NCBI GenBank assembly: GCA_045658005.1
Contig: JAZOUD010000150.1
Span: forward strand, 1-17,696
Direction of reading: 5' to 3'
From: UBA2862 sp045658005
Lineage (GTDB): Bacteria > Bacillota > Clostridia > Christensenellales > Aristaeellaceae
DNA length: 17,696 nucleotides
Part shown: piece by piece, positions 14,323 to 17,696 of the stretch
How positions within the stretch are numbered: the first letter of the stretch is position 1
Layout of the letters: every line of letters begins with the position of its first letter
Notes under the pieces: generated by a model
Seen by the model: only the letters and a program-made list of their open reading frames with translations
Database searches by the model: none
What the model was told of the DNA's origin: nothing
Made by a program: the position numbers and the translations under genes

Positions 14323-14790
14323 TCACCGCTTTTTCAGGTACAGCTCCCGAAAGGCGCAGAGCTTGTCGGCCACGCAGATGAGCCATGCCTCCCTGGAGCG
14401 GGGCAGCGGCGCGCCGGGGATCGGCCACATGTGGCTCAATATGATGTTGCGTTCCCTGGCATCGAGGTCAAAGTGCTTTTCAGCGTTTTCCACGGCCAGC
14501 TTGGGGTGCACCAGGGAATGCCTGTAATCCGACCAGGGCATGGTCCTGGTGTCATACAGGTAATAGTCGTGAAGCATGGCCCCGTTGACGAGGACACGGA
14601 TGTCGATTTTCCAGCCCCACCGCCTGGCCAGCCGGTAGGCCGTGCCAGCGACGCTGACGCAGTGGGCGTAGGTGGTCCCGCCCTTGTGCTGGGGGATCTC
14701 CTTCAGCCGATCGATGGCCGGATTGGCCAGCAGCTCTTGCAGGCATTGCCTGAAATACAGGTTATCCTCTGGCGTATACTTATGCTTCAC
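14323..14790 (-). CDS. HD-domain phosphohydrolase
   Basis: A 155-residue soluble protein with the HD-superfamily metal ligands His43 (YAHCVSVA), His74-Asp75 (GAMLHDYYLYD) and Asp142 (CVADKLCAF); a conserved SHMWP lies between them. Members hydrolyse phosphomonoesters or phosphodiesters, often of nucleotides; the substrate here is unknown. I chose the GTG at 14790, which has GGAGG 6 nt upstream. The in-frame ATG at 14832 has no RBS and sits inside the predicted -10 element, so it cannot be the start. The gene precedes the EFR1 gene by 95 nt, and that gap holds a separate promoter. Confidence 0.82.
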   Translation of the reverse strand: MKHKYTPEDNLYFRQCLQELLANPAIDRLKEIPQHKGGTTYAHCVSVAGTAYRLARRWGWKIDIRVLVNGAMLHDYYLYDTRTMPWSDYRHSLVHPKLAVENAEKHFDLDARERNIILSHMWPIPGAPLPRSREAWLICVADKLCAFRELYLKKR

Positions 14791-14830
14791 GGTGCGCCTC
14801 CGGGGGTTGATATCGGCGAAATTCACCTTC

Positions 14831-14859
14831 ATTATGATGTGCGATCGGCGCGCAGTCAA
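14831..14859 (-). promoter_or_regulatory. Promoter of the HD-domain gene
   Basis: Minus strand: -35 TTGACT (14854-14859), 17-nt spacer, -10 CATAAT (14831-14836). The predicted start near 14824 lies upstream of the GTG at 14790 but downstream of the alternative ATG, supporting the GTG. Confidence 0.65.
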
Positions 14860-14924
14860 TACCGAAGCGAAGAATTAATAAGTTTGGGCGCGCCGCACGT
14901 TTTGAAGCAAAAGCCCTTTTGCGG

Positions 14925-14953
14925 TGGACAATCCGCCGCGCTGCTGATATAAT
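14925..14953 (+). promoter_or_regulatory. Promoter of the exported nucleosidase-HAD gene
   Basis: -35 TGGACA (14925-14930), 17-nt spacer, consensus -10 TATAAT (14948-14953) preceded by TGA (extended -10). It is divergent from the HD-gene promoter. Confidence 0.75.
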
Positions 14954-14985
14954 AGAGATACTGACATAAACAGGAGGCGCGACCC

Positions 14986-16701
14986 ATGAAAAAGATACTT
15001 GTCCTGCTGCTGCTCTGCCTGGCGCTCGTTCCCGCGGCCCTGGCGGAGGAACCCCGGATCGGCATCATCTCCGCCATGTCCAACGAGGTGGACCTGCTTC
15101 TGAAAAAGGCGGAGATCGATCATGTGGATAAGATCGGGAACGTGGAATTCAACGTCGGCACGCTCTGCGGCCAGCCGGTCGTCATCGCCCAGGCCGGCGT
15201 CGGCAAGATCCTGTCGGCGGCCGGAATGGCGGCGATGCTCAATAACTACGACATCTCCGAGGTCCTCTTCACCGGAATCGCCGGTGGCGTGGGGGACGAT
15301 ACCCACGTGTTTGACGTGGTGATCGCCACGCAGCTGGTTCAGCACGACTACGGCCAGATCACGAACGGGGGCTTTGAGTGGTCTGAGGGCTACTCGGGGG
15401 AAGGGGGATACTATGCCTGCGACGAGGGCCTCGTCGAGGACGCCTTCAGGGCGGCCGTGGATGTCGTGGGTCCCGACCACGTCTTCAAGGGCGTCGTTGC
15501 CTCCGGCGACCAGTTCGTGGCTTCGGAGGAATATGTGAAGAAGCTGCAGGACGACTTCAACGCCATCGCCTGCGAAATGGAGGGCGCGTCCATCGCGCTG
15601 GTCTGCAAGCAGTACGGCGTGCCCTTCGTCGTGATCCGCGCCATGTCGGACAAGGCGGACGGCGCCGCCCACGAGACCTATGAGAACATGGCGGATATCG
15701 CCGCCGACCATTCCAGCAGGATCGTCATGGAAATGCTGGACAGGCCCGCGCTGCTCTCGGAATACTGGACGGAGGGCTCCCGGGCGGCTTCAAAGCTGAA
15801 CGATTACCTGCTGGCGGTGACGGATGAAGCCTCGCCCGATTACATTCCCGTGGAGGACCGCGTGGCCGTGTTCGACCTGGACGGCACGCTGATGTGCGAA
15901 ACCTGCCCCTTCTGCTTCGAGTACATGGTGTTCGCGGACTATGCGCTGAAGCACGCGGACGCGCTGCCCGAGGATGTGGTGGCGGTGGCTCGGGAGATCG
16001 AGGACGCCGTCGGCGCAGCCAAGCCGGACGGCATGAGCACGCGCCAGGCCGCGGCGGCGGCCATCGCCTACAAGGGCATGACGCCGGGGGAGCTGGCCCG
16101 GGTGGTTGCCGACTTCAAGGGCAGCGACGCCTGGGGCTTCAAGGGCCTGAAGCGCGGCGAGGCCTGGTACAAGCCGATGGTGGAGCTGTTTGAGAAGCTG
16201 CAGGCGAACGACTTCACGGTCTACGTCGTCACGGCTACCGAGCGCAACATCGTGCGCGAGATCGTCAGGGGGACCCTGGACATCCCGCCGTCCCACGTCA
16301 TCGGCACGGAGTACGGCTATACCGCGACCAACCAGGCAGACGCGGCGGACGCGGACTACACCTTCCAGCCGGAGGATCGCATGGTGTTCGACGGCAATTA
16401 CTACGGTGAAAACGCCAAGACCAGCAAGGTGGACGCCATCGTGCGCGAGATCGGCCAGCAGCCGGTGCTGGCGTTCGGCAATTCCTCCGGCGATGTGGCG
16501 ATGCAGGTCTATACCATCACCAACAACCCGTACCGCAGCGCCGCCTTCATGGTCATGGCGGACGACGGGGCGAGGGAGTACGGCAACGCCGAAAGCGCCG
16601 CGCAGAAGCAGGATGGGTACGAAGCGCAGGGCATCGACATCATCTCCATGCGGGACGACTTTGTAACCATCTACGGTGATGCAGTCGCCAAGGCGGATTG
16701 A
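14986..16701 (+). CDS. Exported fusion: MTA/SAH nucleosidase domain plus HAD phosphatase domain
   Basis: A 571-residue protein with a signal peptide (MKKILVLLLLCLALVPAALA, cleavage after ALA). Residues about 23-255 are a 5'-methylthioadenosine/S-adenosylhomocysteine nucleosidase domain (PNP/UDP fold): IISAMSNEV with Glu34, FTGIAGGV, VVASGDQFV, CEMEGASIA with Glu199, and RAMSDKAD with Asp222. These three acidic residues match the catalytic set of E. coli MTAN (Glu12, Glu174, Asp197). Residues about 290-560 are a HAD hydrolase: FDLDGT with Asp297 nucleophile and Asp299, VVTATERN with Thr416, Lys478 or Lys481, and GNSSGD with Asp503. Both domains look active. Single-domain MTAN is normally about 230 residues and cytoplasmic. 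Export implies work on nucleosides and phosphate esters outside the membrane, perhaps salvage. RBS AGGAGG lies 8 nt before the ATG. The gene stands alone. The HAD substrate is unknown. Confidence 0.9.
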   Translation: MKKILVLLLLCLALVPAALAEEPRIGIISAMSNEVDLLLKKAEIDHVDKIGNVEFNVGTLCGQPVVIAQAGVGKILSAAGMAAMLNNYDISEVLFTGIAGGVGDDTHVFDVVIATQLVQHDYGQITNGGFEWSEGYSGEGGYYACDEGLVEDAFRAAVDVVGPDHVFKGVVASGDQFVASEEYVKKLQDDFNAIACEMEGASIALVCKQYGVPFVVIRAMSDKADGAAHETYENMADIAADHSSRIVMEMLDRPALLSEYWTEGSRAASKLNDYLLAVTDEASPDYIPVEDRVAVFDLDGTLMCETCPFCFEYMVFADYALKHADALPEDVVAVAREIEDAVGAAKPDGMSTRQAAAAAIAYKGMTPGELARVVADFKGSDAWGFKGLKRGEAWYKPMVELFEKLQANDFTVYVVTATERNIVREIVRGTLDIPPSHVIGTEYGYTATNQADAADADYTFQPEDRMVFDGNYYGENAKTSKVDAIVREIGQQPVLAFGNSSGDVAMQVYTITNNPYRSAAFMVMADDGAREYGNAESAAQKQDGYEAQGIDIISMRDDFVTIYGDAVAKAD

Positions 16702-16747
16702 TGGAATTTCAAATTCAGAGTCTTTTGTAATATTTATAACAGACATA

Positions 16748-16776
16748 TTGACAAAATATTGAAATTGTGGTAACTT
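16748..16776 (+). promoter_or_regulatory. Predicted promoter of the lysine-rich SH3-like gene
   Basis: Consensus -35 TTGACA (16748-16753), 17-nt spacer ending TGTGG, weak -10 TAACTT (16771-16776). The TRTGn extension would compensate for the poor -10. It implies an unusually long leader of about 145 nt. Confidence 0.55.
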
Positions 16777-16927
16777 ATCTGTGCAAAATGACGCTGTGGC
16801 TGTGTCCCTGTCGCCGTTGTATTGCCCTGCCGGGGACGTATGCGCAGACCACGGATTTGCCCACGGATCGCGGCACGGGAGGGTTTAACGACAATCTCAA
16901 AGAATTCGTTGCAGGAGGGAATAATCG
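16777..16927 (+). other. Long 5' leader without a recognised element
   Basis: About 150 nt of GC-rich leader before the ATG at 16928. It has a short direct repeat, CCACGGAT, at about 16850 and 16860, and GTCCC/GGGAC segments that could pair around 16805-16840. No known riboswitch class was recognised. The 16702-16747 stretch before the promoter is AT-rich with a small GAATTT/AAATTC dyad and no clear terminator. Confidence 0.35.
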
Positions 16928-17563
16928 ATGAAGAAATTTGTATCTGTGCTGCTGGTGCTGACGATGGTGCTGGCCGTCGCGACCGCTGCGGTTGCGGATT
17001 GCAACATCAAGGCGGGCATGTGGGTCGAGTTCAAGAAGGATTCCCCGGCCTATACCGCCGCGAAGTCCAGCAAGAAGACCAACAACGTCGTGGCGAAGGG
17101 CTCCTATGCCGAGTGCGACAAGGTCTGCGGCAAGTATGCCCGCCTGATCGTAAACAGCGCCAGCGGCATCAAGCGCTGGTTCAAAGCCAGTGACCTGAAG
17201 GAGATCTCCGCGCAGAAGAACGCGCAGGTCATTTGGGCCAAGGGCGGCAAGGGCATGTCCTCCAAGACTGGCGCCTATACCTTCGATAAGCATGTCAAGG
17301 GCAAGTACGTCAAGGTCACCGGTCATACCAACCTGCGCAAGACCTACAGCTTGCACTGCAAGAGCCAGGGCGTCGTCGAGAAGGGCAAGCTGCTGAAGGT
17401 GACCGGCAACATTGGACTTGACGATCGGGCTTGTATATGGCTTGAGGTTTGCTACAAGGGCAAGAAGCTCTGGCTGTCCGAGTGGTACGTAAAGAAAGAG
17501 TGCAATAGTACTTACTTTCAATTCTATGACAAGGATGGCAACAAGGTAGATTACGAAGATTAA
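16928..17563 (+). CDS. Small exported lysine-rich SH3-like protein
   Basis: A 211-residue protein with a signal peptide (MKKFVSVLLVLTMVLAVATA, then AVADC; cleavage probably after AVA). The mature part is very lysine-rich and has seven cysteines. Two beta-rich units resemble SH3b domains: about 27-95 (VEFKKDSPAYTAAKSS ... RWFKASDLKEI) and about 117-200 (GKYVKVTGHTNLRKTYSLHC ... LWLSEWYVKKE). The TNLR and S.WYV features are typical SH3_3-type positions. A surface or wall role is likely; there is no catalytic motif. RBS AGGAGG lies 9 nt before the ATG. It is not closely similar to the SH3b repeat protein at 11734. Codon use looks like its neighbours. Confidence 0.82.
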   Translation: MKKFVSVLLVLTMVLAVATAAVADCNIKAGMWVEFKKDSPAYTAAKSSKKTNNVVAKGSYAECDKVCGKYARLIVNSASGIKRWFKASDLKEISAQKNAQVIWAKGGKGMSSKTGAYTFDKHVKGKYVKVTGHTNLRKTYSLHCKSQGVVEKGKLLKVTGNIGLDDRACIWLEVCYKGKKLWLSEWYVKKECNSTYFQFYDKDGNKVDYED

Positions 17564-17621
17564 TGATCATGACATCCTGGCAGGGCGCGGTTCCGTGGAC
17601 CAATGCCCCGACAGACGCATA

Positions 17622-17655
17622 GCAGGGCCCCGGGCGTCTTCGCCCCGGGCCCTGC
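17622..17655 (+). terminator. Strong GC-rich hairpin after the last gene
   Basis: Left arm 17622-17636 (GCAGGGCCCCGGGCG), loop TCTT, right arm 17641-17655; 15 bp with one C-C mismatch. A short CTTTT follows about 15 nt later (near 17669), so it is a plausible though not canonical terminator. The remaining bases to 17696 hold no gene that I can see. Confidence 0.6.
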
Positions 17656-17696
17656 CTTGCAGGCGGGGCTTTTCCCCATTTCCATTCCTGCGCTGA

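Noticed and set aside
14791..14859. Longer N-terminus of the HD-domain protein (ATG at 14832 or 14859)
   Set aside because: The region holds the -35 and -10 elements of the gene's promoter, and neither ATG has an RBS, whereas the GTG at 14790 has GGAGG.
1..17696. tRNA, rRNA, CRISPR array, transposase or phage genes
   Set aside because: None was recognised on either strand by reading; the only repeats are the two short palindromes and the SH3b modules.

Overview
The window looks like chromosomal DNA of an anaerobic, GC-rich member of the Bacillota (Clostridia, probably gut or rumen). The inference rests on strong AGGAGG-type ribosome binding sites before nearly every gene, sigma-A promoters with 16-18 nt spacers (several with a Gram-positive TRTGn extended -10), an EFR1-type flavodoxin/ferredoxin protein, exported SH3b proteins, and a GTAGGGGCG-type palindromic repeat that I recall from gut Clostridia. 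I cannot assign a species. No rRNA, tRNA, CRISPR array, phage gene or transposase was seen.

Layout. (1) 4878 to 1, minus strand: a three-gene operon encoding an exported protein of unknown function, a 954-residue MscS-type channel carrying two extracytoplasmic sensor-like regions, and a membrane protein that runs off the left edge. (2) 4920-5360, plus: a YegP-like tandem DUF1508 protein with its own promoter. (3) 7156 to 5473, minus: cardiolipin synthase. (4) 7240-8034, plus: a possible 43-codon leader ORF containing a palindromic repeat, then a six-helix membrane protein. (5) 11611 to 8043, minus: a tightly packed operon for a FecBCD/BtuFCD-type importer (binding protein, permease, ATPase) ending in a TIM-barrel enzyme of the AP-endonuclease-2 superfamily. 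(6) 11669-12690, plus: an exported protein made of two near-identical SH3b modules. (7) 14859 to 12735, minus: an HD-domain protein, then (own promoter) an EFR1 flavodoxin/ferredoxin and a YfcE-like phosphoesterase. (8) 14925-16701, plus: an exported fusion of a methylthioadenosine/S-adenosylhomocysteine nucleosidase with a HAD phosphatase. (9) 16748-17563, plus: a small exported lysine-rich SH3-like protein, followed by a hairpin.

Themes. Many products act at or outside the membrane: the sensor-channel operon, cardiolipin synthesis, SH3b wall-type proteins and the exported nucleosidase. The importer operon probably takes up a corrinoid or iron chelate; the TIM-barrel enzyme at its end suggests intracellular processing of the imported compound, with corrinoid remodelling as the most attractive but unproven idea.

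Most unusual points: a short palindromic repeat that appears to sit in frame inside the metal-binding motif of the TIM-barrel enzyme, with a second fuller copy about 860 bp away; the sensor-MscS architecture; and the exported nucleosidase-HAD fusion, in which the expected catalytic residues of both domains are retained.
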